Source of the DNA: Mesorhizobium sp. Root552
GTDB lineage: Bacteria > Pseudomonadota > Alphaproteobacteria > Rhizobiales > Rhizobiaceae
DNA length: 64,000 nucleotides
Direction: 5' to 3'
NCBI RefSeq assembly: GCF_001427285.1
Contig: NZ_LMFV01000062.1
Span: forward strand, 64,656-128,655
How positions within the stretch are numbered: position 1 is the stretch's first letter; the number at the start of each line of letters is the position of its first letter. Below, one piece after another: positions 37,734-46,280 of this stretch. The notes below the pieces were generated by a model. The model saw only the letters and a program-made list of their open reading frames with translations. It was not told the DNA's origin and searched no databases. The translations under genes and the position numbers were made by a program.

Positions 37734-38117
37734 TCATAGCCCTTGCTGGATAATCCAACTGCATGCCTGCTGGTTGCCCTCGAGGTTACAGGCACGATTG
37801 GCCTGCAGGATTTGCATGTAGTAGTTGCATCCGGCCGGATCTCCTCCAGCGCAATTCTGCCCCAGGTTCGCCATCCGGCATGCCAGCGCAAACCCGTTAA
37901 CCTGACAGGCGCGCTGGTGGTATGGAAGGCAATATTTCGGGTCTGCATATGTCAGGCAGGAAGCTTCCAGCATATTGGGATTGTTGTTGCTGTAGCAAGA
38001 AAGCTCGCCGGATGCGTCCAGTTCACACGGCCCGTTTTGCGCGCTTGCAGCCGCAGGGAACATCAGGGCAATAAGCGCTGGCACAATCCAGCGCGCGCTA
38101 AGAAGAACTTTGGCCAT
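37734..38117 (-). CDS. Cys-rich secreted protein of unknown function
   Basis: 127 residues with a signal peptide (MAKVLLSARWIVPALIALM, cut after ASA) and a mature part with ten Cys residues in pairs (for example ELDASGELSCYSN, ASCLTYADPKYC, RACQVNGFALACRM, RACNLEGNQQACSW). Disulfide-bonded periplasmic or extracellular location is likely. AAGGAGG is placed well before the ATG at 38117. No family recognised. It lies next to tRNA-Val. Confidence 0.65.
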   Translation of the reverse strand: MAKVLLSARWIVPALIALMFPAAASAQNGPCELDASGELSCYSNNNPNMLEASCLTYADPKYCLPYHQRACQVNGFALACRMANLGQNCAGGDPAGCNYYMQILQANRACNLEGNQQACSWIIQQGL

Positions 38118-38329
38118 GCCACGCCTCCTTGACGCGATTGCCAAAGCTGGACGCTATCACAGGCCAGAGACCCGGCAATCGCCCATTTAGGCGATGCCCG
38201 ATGGGCCGTCCGCTGCATCTGTCTAGTTCGGAGGTTGTAGTTTGCTTCTTGCGTCAGGTCGCTGGAATGGCAGTCGTTCAATTCGGTTCAAAGGAACCTG
38301 CCACTAGCCCGTCGTCAAGACGAACGGAA

Positions 38330-38404
38330 TGGTGGGCGATGTAGGGATTGAACCTACGACCCCACCCGTGTGAAGGGTGTGCTCTCCCGCTGAGCTAATC
38401 GCCC
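38330..38404 (-). tRNA. tRNA-Val (anticodon CAC)
   Basis: 75-base tRNA with the 3' CCA encoded. Acceptor stem GGGCGAT / ATCGCCC, D-arm GCTC-AGCGGGA-GAGC, anticodon stem CACCC / GGGTG around loop TTCACAC, and T-arm GTAGG-TTCAATC-CCTAC all pair fully. The anticodon CAC reads GUG valine codons. Its 3' end faces the lower-GC accessory genes at lower coordinates. Confidence 0.97.
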
Positions 38405-38513
38405 GCTCTTTGCCAAAAGGCCAAGCGCGCCGCGATATAAGGTAGGGCCGCTATCGAAGTCAACCGCCTGAGACACCGCTTGCCGGCCAAATCCCAGAAG
38501 GCGAGCCATAGCG

Positions 38514-39194
38514 CTACTTCGCGGCGGAAATCAGCCGGTGGGCGAGGTCGAGCGTCAATTGGTCGAAGTGCGAGATGACCGCCGACGGATCGAATTCCCG
38601 CACGTGTCGGTCGGTATAGCCGAAATCCACGGCGGCGACCGGAATCCCCGCAGCCTTTGCCGTGTCGATGTCTGTTTGCGAATCTCCGACCATCAGCGCC
38701 TCTGCAGGGTCGCCTCCGGCGCGCTTGATAGTTTCGAGCAGATGCCGCGGGTCTGGTTTGCGGAACGGAAACGTGTCCTGCCCGCAATTGGCTGCAAAAT
38801 GCCTGGACAGCCCGAGCGCCTCGATCAGTGCGAGCGAATTCGCTTCGTACTTGTTGGTGCAGATGGCCAACAGATATCCGGCGTTCTCGAATCTTGCGAT
38901 CGCGTCCAGCACACCGGGGTAGGGCCGCGATTTTCCGGGAATGCCTTGGGTGTAGGAATCGAGGAACAGATCGAGCAGCCGCTCATGTTCTTCGATGGGC
39001 AATGGCTTGTTTTGCGCGGCAAAGGCGCGTTCGATCATCACGCGGCCTCCATTGCCGACAAAACGGCGGAAGGCGGGAGCATCGACATGGGGCAGGGCGG
39101 CTGCGCTCAAAGAGTAGTTGAGACTGTCCATCAGGTCTGGCGCTGTATCGATCAACGTGCCGTCTAGATCGAAAACGATGATCGGGCGTGTCAT
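38514..39194 (-). CDS. gph: Phosphoglycolate phosphatase (HAD family)
   Basis: 226-residue HAD hydrolase that removes phosphate from 2-phosphoglycolate, arising from DNA repair or oxygenase activity. Motif I is FDLDGTLIDTAPD at the N-terminus, motif II CTNK, motif III the Lys in FPFRKPDPRH, and motif IV GDSQTDIDTAKAAG. The ATG at 39194 gives the standard start. It is divergent from rpiA, as in several rhizobia. Confidence 0.9.
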   Translation of the reverse strand: MTRPIIVFDLDGTLIDTAPDLMDSLNYSLSAAALPHVDAPAFRRFVGNGGRVMIERAFAAQNKPLPIEEHERLLDLFLDSYTQGIPGKSRPYPGVLDAIARFENAGYLLAICTNKYEANSLALIEALGLSRHFAANCGQDTFPFRKPDPRHLLETIKRAGGDPAEALMVGDSQTDIDTAKAAGIPVAAVDFGYTDRHVREFDPSAVISHFDQLTLDLAHRLISAAK

Positions 39195-39346
39195 GGCGAT
39201 TCTTCTTCCGTTAGTGTGGCCAAGGCGATAGCCCGCTGAAAACGGCTGTGCAAGCCGCGCGAAGGGCTGGGTCTGCGCCTTTGACCCAACGATCAAAAGT
39301 GTTAGAGGCGGAATTCAAGAATGGGTACGGGAAAAGATTGACCGTC

Positions 39347-40045
39347 ATGGACGCACGGCAGTTGAAGATCGAGGCGGCACGGGCAGCGCTTGCTCATGTG
39401 GCGGGAGGCATGCGGCTTGGCATCGGCACAGGCTCCACCGCCGAGGAGTTTGTGCGCTTGCTCGCCGCCAAGGTTGCGACTGGGCTCAATGTCGTTGGCG
39501 TGCCGACGTCGGAGCGCACCGCGGCACTCTGCAGGGAACTCGGCGTGCGGCTTTCGACCTTGGACGAAACGCCTGAGCTCGACCTTACCATCGATGGCGC
39601 AGACGAAATCGATGCTGAACTCACGCTGGTCAAGGGCGGCGGCGGCGCGCTTTTGCGTGAGAAAATTGTGGCGGCTGCCTCTGCGCGCATGATCGTGATC
39701 GCCGACAGTTCGAAGCTCGTCGAAACGCTTGGCCGCTTTCCCCTGCCGATCGAGGTGAACAAGTTCGGGTTGCGCGCCACGGAACTTGCCATTGGCTCTG
39801 CCGCCCGAAAGCTCGGGCTTTCCGGTCCGTTCACATTGCGGATGACGGACGGCCAGCCATTTGTTACAGACGGTGGCCATTTGATCCTGGATGCATCTTT
39901 TGGCCGCATTCCGGATACAAGAGCGCTGTCTGCTGCTCTTCACGCCATTCCCGGCGTGGTCGAGCATGGTTTCTTCATCGGGCTGGCGTCTGCGGCGATC
40001 GTCGCTGGCAGCGACGGCATCGAGACAATCCACGCCGCCCGGTAA
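39347..40045 (+). CDS. rpiA: Ribose-5-phosphate isomerase A
   Basis: 232-residue pentose phosphate pathway enzyme converting ribose 5-phosphate to ribulose 5-phosphate. [12 protein letters not shown] (phosphate-binding loop), [26 protein letters not shown] (catalytic Asp and Lys) and [10 protein letters not shown] are the family signatures. The ATG at 39347 (MDARQLK) was chosen; an open frame extends further up without support. The DUF2059 gene follows 20 bp later and is probably in the same transcript. Confidence 0.95.
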   Translation: MDARQLKIEAARAALAHVAGGMRLGIGTGSTAEEFVRLLAAKVATGLNVVGVPTSERTAALCRELGVRLSTLDETPELDLTIDGADEIDAELTLVKGGGGALLREKIVAAASARMIVIADSSKLVETLGRFPLPIEVNKFGLRATELAIGSAARKLGLSGPFTLRMTDGQPFVTDGGHLILDASFGRIPDTRALSAALHAIPGVVEHGFFIGLASAAIVAGSDGIETIHAAR

Positions 40046-40065
40046 ATCAGGGAGTCCTGCCAATC

Positions 40066-40638
40066 ATGATGTCGAATATCCGTATCCGTCGCTTTGCCGC
40101 AGCTGTGGCGACTTCAGCTGTCGTTGCCTTTGCCATGCCCTCGTTTGCGCAGGATATTGCCGAATCGCACCTCAAGGCAGCCAAGGCGGCGGTTACCGCC
40201 ATTCACGCAACGGATCCCTTCGACAACATCCTGCCGCAGGCCGCTGCCGCACTGGAATCGTCCCTGATCCAGAAGAATCCAGATTTGCAGGAGCTGATCA
40301 CAACGACCGTCGCAGCCAAGGCCCTCGCATTGGCGCCGCGTCGCGCCGATCTGGAGAAGGAGGCCGCAACTGCCTACGCCAAGGTGTTCTCCGAGCAGGA
40401 GTTGAACGACATCGCCACTTTCTACAATTCCGAGGCTGGCAAGAAATTGCTCGGAAGCGGTCCCATCGTAACGCGTGAGTTGATGAAGGCTGCTGAAATC
40501 TGGCAAAACGGCATTGCGCGCGATCTCGGCCAGCAGGTTGGAGAGGCGATGCAGGCTGCAGCCGGTGCAAAAGCTCCGGCGCCCGCAACCGATGGTGCGG
40601 CACCTGCGACAGACGGAACGGCGCCTAGCGGCAACTGA
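40066..40638 (+). CDS. DUF2059 secreted protein
   Basis: 190 residues with a signal peptide (RRFAAAVATSAVVAFAMPS, cut after SFA) and a DUF2059 domain, recognisable by AYAKVFSEQELNDIATFYNSEAGKKLL. The tail is an Ala/Pro/Thr-rich repeat (two near-identical ATDG-AP units). Periplasmic; function unknown. CAGGGAG precedes the ATG. It is flanked by rpiA and glutathione reductase, an order common in rhizobia, and ends at a strong terminator. Confidence 0.9.
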   Translation: MMSNIRIRRFAAAVATSAVVAFAMPSFAQDIAESHLKAAKAAVTAIHATDPFDNILPQAAAALESSLIQKNPDLQELITTTVAAKALALAPRRADLEKEAATAYAKVFSEQELNDIATFYNSEAGKKLLGSGPIVTRELMKAAEIWQNGIARDLGQQVGEAMQAAAGAKAPAPATDGAAPATDGTAPSGN

Positions 40639-40664
40639 TAGAACTCACCCTTACATGATTTGGC

Positions 40665-40695
40665 AAAAGCCCGGTTCGTCCGGGCTTTTCTTTTA
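40665..40695 (+). terminator. Intrinsic terminator between the DUF2059 gene and gor
   Basis: Perfect 10-bp stem AAAAGCCCGG / CCGGGCTTTT with TTCGT loop, followed by CTTTTAG. It ends the rpiA-DUF2059 transcript before gor. Confidence 0.85.
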
Positions 40696-40750
40696 GGCTC
40701 CGCCGTCCTACCTGTCCGGCTGCAACGCTCCGCATCAGGGACCCTTCGTC

Positions 40751-42142
40751 ATGACCGCATACGACTACGATCTTTTCGTCATCGGCGGCGGATCGGGAGG
40801 CGTGCGAGCTGCCCGCGTTGCGGCGAGCCTCGGCAAGCGCGTCGGTATCGCCGAGGAATATCGTTTTGGCGGCACCTGCGTCATTCGCGGCTGTGTTCCC
40901 AAAAAGCTGTTTGTCTACGCTTCTCAGTTCCCCGAGCATTTCGAGGACGCGGCTGGTTATGGCTGGAAGGTCCCGAAGGCGACCTTCGATTGGTCAACCC
41001 TGATCGCCAACAAGGATCGCGAGATTGCGCGGCTGGAAGCCATCTATCAGAGGAACGTCGCCAATGCCGGCGGCGAAACATTCCAGTCTCGCGCCGTGTT
41101 GGTGGACCGCCACACCATCCGCCTTGAGGCCGAAAACCGCACTGTGACCGCCGACCAGATTCTGATAGCCACCGGCGGTCGTCCGGCGCTGCATCCGGCA
41201 CTTCCCGGCAGCGAGCACTGCATTACTTCCAATGAAGCCTTCCACCTCGCTGAACTGCCCAAGGCAATCGTCATCGAAGGGGGCGGCTATATCGCAGTGG
41301 AATTCGCCAACATCTTTCACGGTCTCGGCGTGGAGACGACGCTCGTCTACAGGGGTGCCGAAATCCTCAGCCGGTTCGATATGGACCTGCGCAAGATGCT
41401 GCACGAAACCATGGAGAAGAAGGGCATCCGCATTCTTTGCCACGCGGTGTCCGAAAATGTCACCCGTCGCGCGGACGGACGGCTCGACATCCGCGTCAGT
41501 GGCGGCGAAGTGCTGACTGCCGATCAGCTTATGCTCGCGATCGGTCGCGTGCCGAATACCGAAAGCCTGGGTCTTGAACTTGCTGGCGTGGAAATGGCCC
41601 GCAACGGCGCCATAAATGTAGATGAATATTCACGCACCAATATCGACAACATCTGGGCGATCGGAGACGTCACCAACCGCGTGCAACTGACCCCGGTCGC
41701 AATCCACGAGGCGATGTGCTTCATCGAGACCGCCTTCAAAGGGAACTCGACTGCACCGGATCACGACATCATTGCTACCGCCGTTTTCTCCCAGCCGGAG
41801 ATCGGAACCGTAGGCTTGTCGGAAGATGAGGCAGCGAAGCGCTTCCCCAATCTTGAAATCTACCGCGCAGCCTTCCGGCCGATGCGCCACACTTTGTCAG
41901 GCCGCGACGAGAAGATGTTGATGAAGCTCGTGGTTGATGGCGTGACCCGCAAGGTGCTCGGTACGCACATTCTCGGCCCCGACGCTGGCGAGATGGCTCA
42001 GTTACTTGGCATCCCGCTCAAGGCCGGCTGCACCAAGGACGATTTCGACCGCACCATGGCCGTGCACCCGACTGCGGCAGAGGAATTGGTGACGATGTAC
42101 AAGCCGAGTTACCGGGTCGAGAACGGCAAGCGCATCGACTGA
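40751..42142 (+). CDS. gor: Glutathione-disulfide reductase
   Basis: 463-residue FAD/NADPH flavoenzyme that keeps glutathione reduced in the cytosol. The FAD motif is VIGGGSGGVRAARVAA, the redox-active disulfide C43/C48 is in GGTCVIRGCVPKK, the NAD(P) domain has EGGGYIAVEFANIFHGLG, and the C-terminal HPTAAEE carries the catalytic His-Glu pair. The basic residue after the second nucleotide motif (VYRG) supports NADPH. Length is normal. Confidence 0.94.
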   Translation: MTAYDYDLFVIGGGSGGVRAARVAASLGKRVGIAEEYRFGGTCVIRGCVPKKLFVYASQFPEHFEDAAGYGWKVPKATFDWSTLIANKDREIARLEAIYQRNVANAGGETFQSRAVLVDRHTIRLEAENRTVTADQILIATGGRPALHPALPGSEHCITSNEAFHLAELPKAIVIEGGGYIAVEFANIFHGLGVETTLVYRGAEILSRFDMDLRKMLHETMEKKGIRILCHAVSENVTRRADGRLDIRVSGGEVLTADQLMLAIGRVPNTESLGLELAGVEMARNGAINVDEYSRTNIDNIWAIGDVTNRVQLTPVAIHEAMCFIETAFKGNSTAPDHDIIATAVFSQPEIGTVGLSEDEAAKRFPNLEIYRAAFRPMRHTLSGRDEKMLMKLVVDGVTRKVLGTHILGPDAGEMAQLLGIPLKAGCTKDDFDRTMAVHPTAAEELVTMYKPSYRVENGKRID

Positions 42143-42335
42143 AATTCGCACGTTCCACGGCCTTCCGCCCGCCGGGATTCGGCTACCTGCGCGTAGTGTC
42201 GCATTCGAAAAGTTCGCCCTTCGAAAAACTGGGTGCTTGGACTATGGTGCGGAGTGGACAGGACGCTTTGCGTTCGTTGGAACAGTGCCAGACCTTCCGG
42301 AACTGCTGGACCATCGACAGGAAGCGGGGGGATAG

Positions 42336-42779
42336 ATGGGCGAAGAAATACCACCCAACTTGCCATGCTCGACAATCTCGCGGGAAGATTACCGCGCGCT
42401 TTCCGAGTTCCGCTACCTGTTGCGGCGTTTCCTCGAATTCAGCCAGCAGGCAGCTCGCGGCGTCGGCCTGCAACCCCGCCAGCATCAGGCCATGCTTGCA
42501 ATAAAGGGGTTTCCGGAGGATCGGCCTGTCACCGTCGGCGATCTGGCGGAGCGCCTTCGCATTCGTCACCACAGCGCAGTCGAACTGGTGGATCGCCTGT
42601 GCGAGGCTGACCTCGTTGTCAGGAAGCCGGATCCGGAAGACCAGCGCCGCGTCTTCCTTGTCCTGACCGCAAGGGCCGATGCCTATCTTGCCAAGCTCTC
42701 ACACACCCATCTCGATGAATTGTCGCGCATCGGTCCGCTGCTCAAGCGCATTCCCGTGCGCGAAGGCGGCAAGCGCTAG
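42336..42779 (+). CDS. MarR-family transcriptional regulator
   Basis: 147-residue winged-helix regulator. The DNA-binding part VTVGDLAERLRIRHHSAVELVDRLCEADLVVRKPDPEDQRRVFLVLT is the family's helix-turn-helix and wing. The ATG at 42336 has a G-rich site (GCGGGGGGAT) in front. It lies 193 bp behind gor on the same strand and convergent with the ABC exporter gene. No operator-like palindrome was seen near it, so its targets are unknown. Confidence 0.85.
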   Translation: MGEEIPPNLPCSTISREDYRALSEFRYLLRRFLEFSQQAARGVGLQPRQHQAMLAIKGFPEDRPVTVGDLAERLRIRHHSAVELVDRLCEADLVVRKPDPEDQRRVFLVLTARADAYLAKLSHTHLDELSRIGPLLKRIPVREGGKR

Positions 42780-42811
42780 CGCACAATTCCGTGCACCGGA
42801 CGCGGCGGCCG

Positions 42812-44695
42812 TTACTTCTGCCGTTGCCTGATGCGCGGCAGGCGCAGCCAGCCGTCGTTGAGCGGTTCGGGATTCGCCAGGATGGTGGTGAGTTCGGCCG
42901 GCAGCGTCGGCGCCAGCGGCTTCTTCGAGGTCGTGCCGTCCGCGATGGTAAGCACGCTGTGATAGAACTCCTCGCCGGTTGCCGAGCGCGGGGGGATTGC
43001 TTCGTGCATCACGGAGATGACGGTCACGCCGGGGCAATTGTCCTTGATCGCCTGATGAAAGGCGATCTTGCCTTCCGGGTCGAGCGCGCCGGTCGCTTCG
43101 TCAAGGAACAGCAGGCCCGGTTGGTGGAGCATGATGCGGGCGACAACCAGCTTCTGCTTCTGCCCGCCTGACAGGAGCTGATCCCATGTCATGCCGGTGC
43201 GTGTCTCGTCGGCCATGAATTCGATGAAATCGCCAAGGCCGGCCTTGTGAAGCGCCGCGGCTGCGCTGGCGTCGGAATGCTGGTCGGCTGCTTCCGGCAG
43301 GCACACGAGCTCCTTCAGCGTTACCTGCGGCAGCTTGACCTCCTGAGCCGCGTAGAATGTCGTGATCCCCTCGGGGAAGACGATGGTGCCGCCGCCATAG
43401 GGCCACAGGCCGTTGAGCGCCTTGATCAGCGAGGTCTTGCCGCAACCGGATTCGCCTTTGAGGAAGGTCCATTCGCCGCGCCGGAACCGCAACCTTTCGC
43501 TGGTCAGGAACGGCTCGGCCTGGTGGCCCTGATGGTTGAGTTGCAGGTTTTGTATGGTCAGCCCGAATACCGGGTTCTGAACCGTGTAGCGGAATTCCGA
43601 CAGGCCCGTCTGGCGATAGAATTCCGCCGGCTTCTGCACGTTCTCGATGGCATCGGCCAGATCCATTACGCGGCGGCTGTTGGCGCGCAGCGTGGCAATC
43701 GCCGGCATGACGTGGATGAACCACGAACACTGGCTGATCAGTGAATTCACCAGCTCGGCCCCGGTGATGTAGCCTTTGAGGTCGATGCGGCTGTGGATGA
43801 AGGGGAGCAGGCCCGGCCCGTAGGCCACGACCCTTGCGCCGACGAAATTGTAGATGCGCTCGAAGGAATCGTAGCTTGCATTTATCCAGTTGAGCTTGCC
43901 CCAGGTGCGGTCGATATCGACGTAAAGCCGGTCGTGCATGGCTTTCTGAACGCCTTCGCCACGCGATGCCGCGACGTGGAAGCTGCGGCGCAGGAAGGTC
44001 GTCAGTTCGCCGCGGTAGCTGCCTTCGGCCTTCTGCATGCGGATCGACAGCCGCTCCAGCAGCCCACCCAGCTTGATCGCGATATAGGTGTTGACCGGCA
44101 CGTAGGCGACGACTGCCACGAAGGCCAAAGTGGCGCTGCCGTAGGCGCCGAGGAATTCCAACCCGTAAACCTCGGTCGAGGTTTCGAGCAGCTTCTGCCC
44201 GACGAAGAACAGCGACGAGGCAACCGCGATGACGCCCATGGCAAGGCCGATTGCGCCTCCGGTCATGCCCTTGATCGATTCCTGCACGCGCTGGTCGATA
44301 TTGTCGGGCACCTTGTCCGAGCCGTGTTGCGCATGGAAATGGGTGTGGTTGTCGTCGAGCAGGGCCTCGTTGAACCGGCCGTTCAGCCAGCCGCGCCAGC
44401 GCCGGTGCAGGGTGGCCGAGACAAAGCTCTTGGTGCCGGTAATGCCGGCATCCTTGAAGATGACGATCGCAACAAGGATCGCTGCGTTCGTGAGCAAAGT
44501 CTCAAGCGGCGATTCATTGGCGGCGTCATGATAGTAGGCGATGGAGTTGATGAGCTCGCCCGAAGCTTCCGCGAACCAGACACCGGCCTTGCTCGACAGG
44601 GCGGTGAAGAATGCCACGACCAGCGTCAGGGTCCAGGCTTCGGTCCACCTGTCGGAGAACCAGTAGGCCCGCATCAGGCCCCAGAAGTTCCGCAT
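42812..44695 (-). CDS. ABC transporter with SbmA/BacA-like membrane domain fused to an ATPase (YddA type)
   Basis: 627-residue half-transporter. The first 370 residues form the membrane domain of the ABC_membrane_2/SbmA-BacA group (WRGWLNGRFNEALLDDN, NIDQRVQESI). The ATPase domain follows with Walker A GESGCGKTSLIKALN, signature LSGGQKQKLVVARIM, and Walker B LLFLDEATGALD. Relatives export or import peptides, vitamin B12 or very-long-chain lipids, so the substrate is open. The ATG at 44695 was chosen because it gives a normal N-terminus; the frame extends far upstream without support. Confidence 0.85.
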   Translation of the reverse strand: MRNFWGLMRAYWFSDRWTEAWTLTLVVAFFTALSSKAGVWFAEASGELINSIAYYHDAANESPLETLLTNAAILVAIVIFKDAGITGTKSFVSATLHRRWRGWLNGRFNEALLDDNHTHFHAQHGSDKVPDNIDQRVQESIKGMTGGAIGLAMGVIAVASSLFFVGQKLLETSTEVYGLEFLGAYGSATLAFVAVVAYVPVNTYIAIKLGGLLERLSIRMQKAEGSYRGELTTFLRRSFHVAASRGEGVQKAMHDRLYVDIDRTWGKLNWINASYDSFERIYNFVGARVVAYGPGLLPFIHSRIDLKGYITGAELVNSLISQCSWFIHVMPAIATLRANSRRVMDLADAIENVQKPAEFYRQTGLSEFRYTVQNPVFGLTIQNLQLNHQGHQAEPFLTSERLRFRRGEWTFLKGESGCGKTSLIKALNGLWPYGGGTIVFPEGITTFYAAQEVKLPQVTLKELVCLPEAADQHSDASAAAALHKAGLGDFIEFMADETRTGMTWDQLLSGGQKQKLVVARIMLHQPGLLFLDEATGALDPEGKIAFHQAIKDNCPGVTVISVMHEAIPPRSATGEEFYHSVLTIADGTTSKKPLAPTLPAELTTILANPEPLNDGWLRLPRIRQRQK

Positions 44696-44989
44696 CGACG
44701 AGACCGGCGTCGGGTAAGTCGGCCTCACTGCGCCGCTTTGCGATTTCCCCGATATTGAGTGCCGTGGTCTGCCGACCCGAATCACGTTCCGCCCAAACCT
44801 CTTTTCTATTGTTACGAAGGGTAACACCAATTGATCATTTTCAATTACTTTATTGACGCCGCGAGGCGCGCAAAGGTTCCTACGTTGCGGTGCTGCAACA
44901 GGCCGATTGGAGTAGGCCGGGCCTACCCCTGCGGCGGATCGTCGAATGGATTCAATCAATTGGGAGGAGGGGATCGGTAAAAATTCTGG

Positions 44990-45005
44990 TTAACGTAAGG
45001 TTAAC
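44990..45005. promoter_or_regulatory. Candidate CtrA-binding site
   Basis: TTAA-CGTAAGG-TTAAC, an exact match to the full CtrA consensus TTAA-N7-TTAAC known from alphaproteobacterial cell-cycle control. It lies 295 bp upstream of the ABC exporter on the minus strand, with no gene on the plus strand nearby, so its target is unclear and chance cannot be excluded. Confidence 0.35.
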
Positions 45006-45238
45006 TGTTGCGGTGGCCGCTTTCGCCTATCTTTCGGATGAGGCTTCGTTTTTCGACTTCGAAAGCAGCTTTCTTTCGAATCGCGCACATATATGATTCG
45101 GCGAAACTCATCCCGCGGCCCCCGTCTAACGCCACGTCCGGCGCGTCATCGGCCAAAATTGCCTCCAGCTGTCTTGCGACGTGATCGGTGCCGGGGCACC
45201 TCGCTTGGGTTTGGGCCTGCGCCTCGCCTGCGCGCCTT

Positions 45239-45367
45239 GCCTTCTCCCCTTGTGGGAGAAGATGCCTGAACGGAGTGAAGGCGGATGAGGGGTTTCAGCG
45301 CTCCGTCCAACACCCCTCATCCGACCTTGCTGGCGCTCGGCCACCTTCTCCCACAAGGGGAGAAGGC
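45239..45367. repeat. RIME-like palindromic intergenic element
   Basis: 129 bp bounded by perfect 23-bp inverted repeats (45239-45261 and 45345-45367; GCCTTCTCCCCTTGTGGG and its complement), with a second, inner inverted repeat GGATGAGGGG (45283-45292) / CCCCTCATCC (45313-45322). Size and the two-palindrome layout match RIME1, the Rhizobium-specific intergenic mosaic element. Confidence 0.85.
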
Positions 45368-45435
45368 AGGTCGCCGCACACTTATTCATTGCCACGCCCG
45401 CTTTCGCGTCTGACCATTGTCAAAGAACTGACCCC

Positions 45436-45529
45436 GGTTGAGAGGTCGGGAGGACGGGCGGCCGTTCGGTCGCTCGTTTAGGTAAGTAGTGCGGCCTTGC
45501 GGCCGCCCGTCCGGTGGCTTCCCTCAACC
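45436..45529. repeat. 94-bp imperfect inverted repeat
   Basis: Arms of about 30 bases; both ends (GGTTGAG) and the inner 13 bases (GGACGGGCGGCCG) pair exactly, with a mismatched middle and a 35-base loop. It lies 69 bp after the RIME-like element and could form a long hairpin. No coding sense. Confidence 0.6.
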
Positions 45530-45993
45530 AGTGCACCGGCCATGCCGCAGCTCCAGCCTCAATGGCCGACAACCGCGGGCAACACTGCGCCCGGTTCGAG
45601 GGCCGAACTTAGGGGTTCATCACCCAACCGCACACCGTCATGCGACCAATCCGGCACCGACGCCCTTCCCTGATACCCGGTGCGCACCAGGTCTCCCGCA
45701 AGGGCGATGGCAGGATTATGGGGGAGATGCAGGCGGTGGGGATAAGTGGAGCGAGAGATTTTGTGGGAAGTGAGTGGGATCAAGGGGTTGGCGGGAGCGT
45801 GGCTCGCGTCTCATCCACATTTGCCGAAGTTGATGCTGCCCCTCACCCTTACCTACCGGCCGGGTGCCCACCGCTTACGCAGCGACCCGGCGTTCGCTGG
45901 CCTTTCATCGTGCCACCGGCACGATGAATTCGCTTCGCGAACCGGCTGCTCACCCCAGCAGGCGGGGAGAGGAGACGTTTACGTCGGTGCTGG

Positions 45994-46027
45994 ACACCCC
46001 TCATCCGACCTCGCTTCGCTCGGCCAC
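45994..46027. repeat. Degenerate RIME-like fragment
   Basis: ACACCCCTCATCCGACCT and the following CGGCCACC repeat the right half of the intact element at 45310-45345. The outer palindrome is missing, so this is a decayed or partial copy. Confidence 0.55.
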
Positions 46028-46280
46028 CGCCCGGAGCCATAGCGAAGGGCTGCGCAACGGTCGAGGCGAAGCCGAGACAGATGAAGGCAGCTACGCTTCG
46101 CTCGAAAGCGAATTCCGGGATGCCAAGCACCAATACCCAGCGTGGCAACGATGCAACATGTGCTCGCGGGCGTGGCAATTCCGGGCTAGTATGGAAAACA
46201 GCCTTCATGTATTGAGCCGGAATTCCCATATGGGAGAACTGCGGGCAATTGTGCCTGCCGAAACGAGTGTTGGTACGACA

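Larger units (their letters stand above)
44696..46280. other. 1.6-kb non-coding, repeat-rich region
   Basis: No convincing gene: all open frames lack a good ribosome site and family resemblance. It holds a perfect CtrA-type box (44990), a RIME-like palindromic element (45239-45367), a 94-bp inverted repeat (45436-45529), a degenerate second RIME-like piece (around 45990-46030), and the leader of the DAHP synthase gene, including the palindrome TCCCATATGGGA at 46224-46235. Confidence 0.7.

Noticed and set aside
34547-38404. Integrated element at tRNA-Val with integrase
   Set aside because: No integrase, transposase or repeated tRNA end is visible, so an active element is not supported; only reported as a possible old island.
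45188-45481. Small open frame within the RIME-like element
   Set aside because: Fully made of repeat sequence; no ribosome site; such frames are common in RIME copies.
46224-46235. Palindrome TCCCATATGGGA before the DAHP synthase gene
   Set aside because: Twelve bases of symmetry alone do not support a specific regulator or attenuator; I could not build a convincing leader structure.
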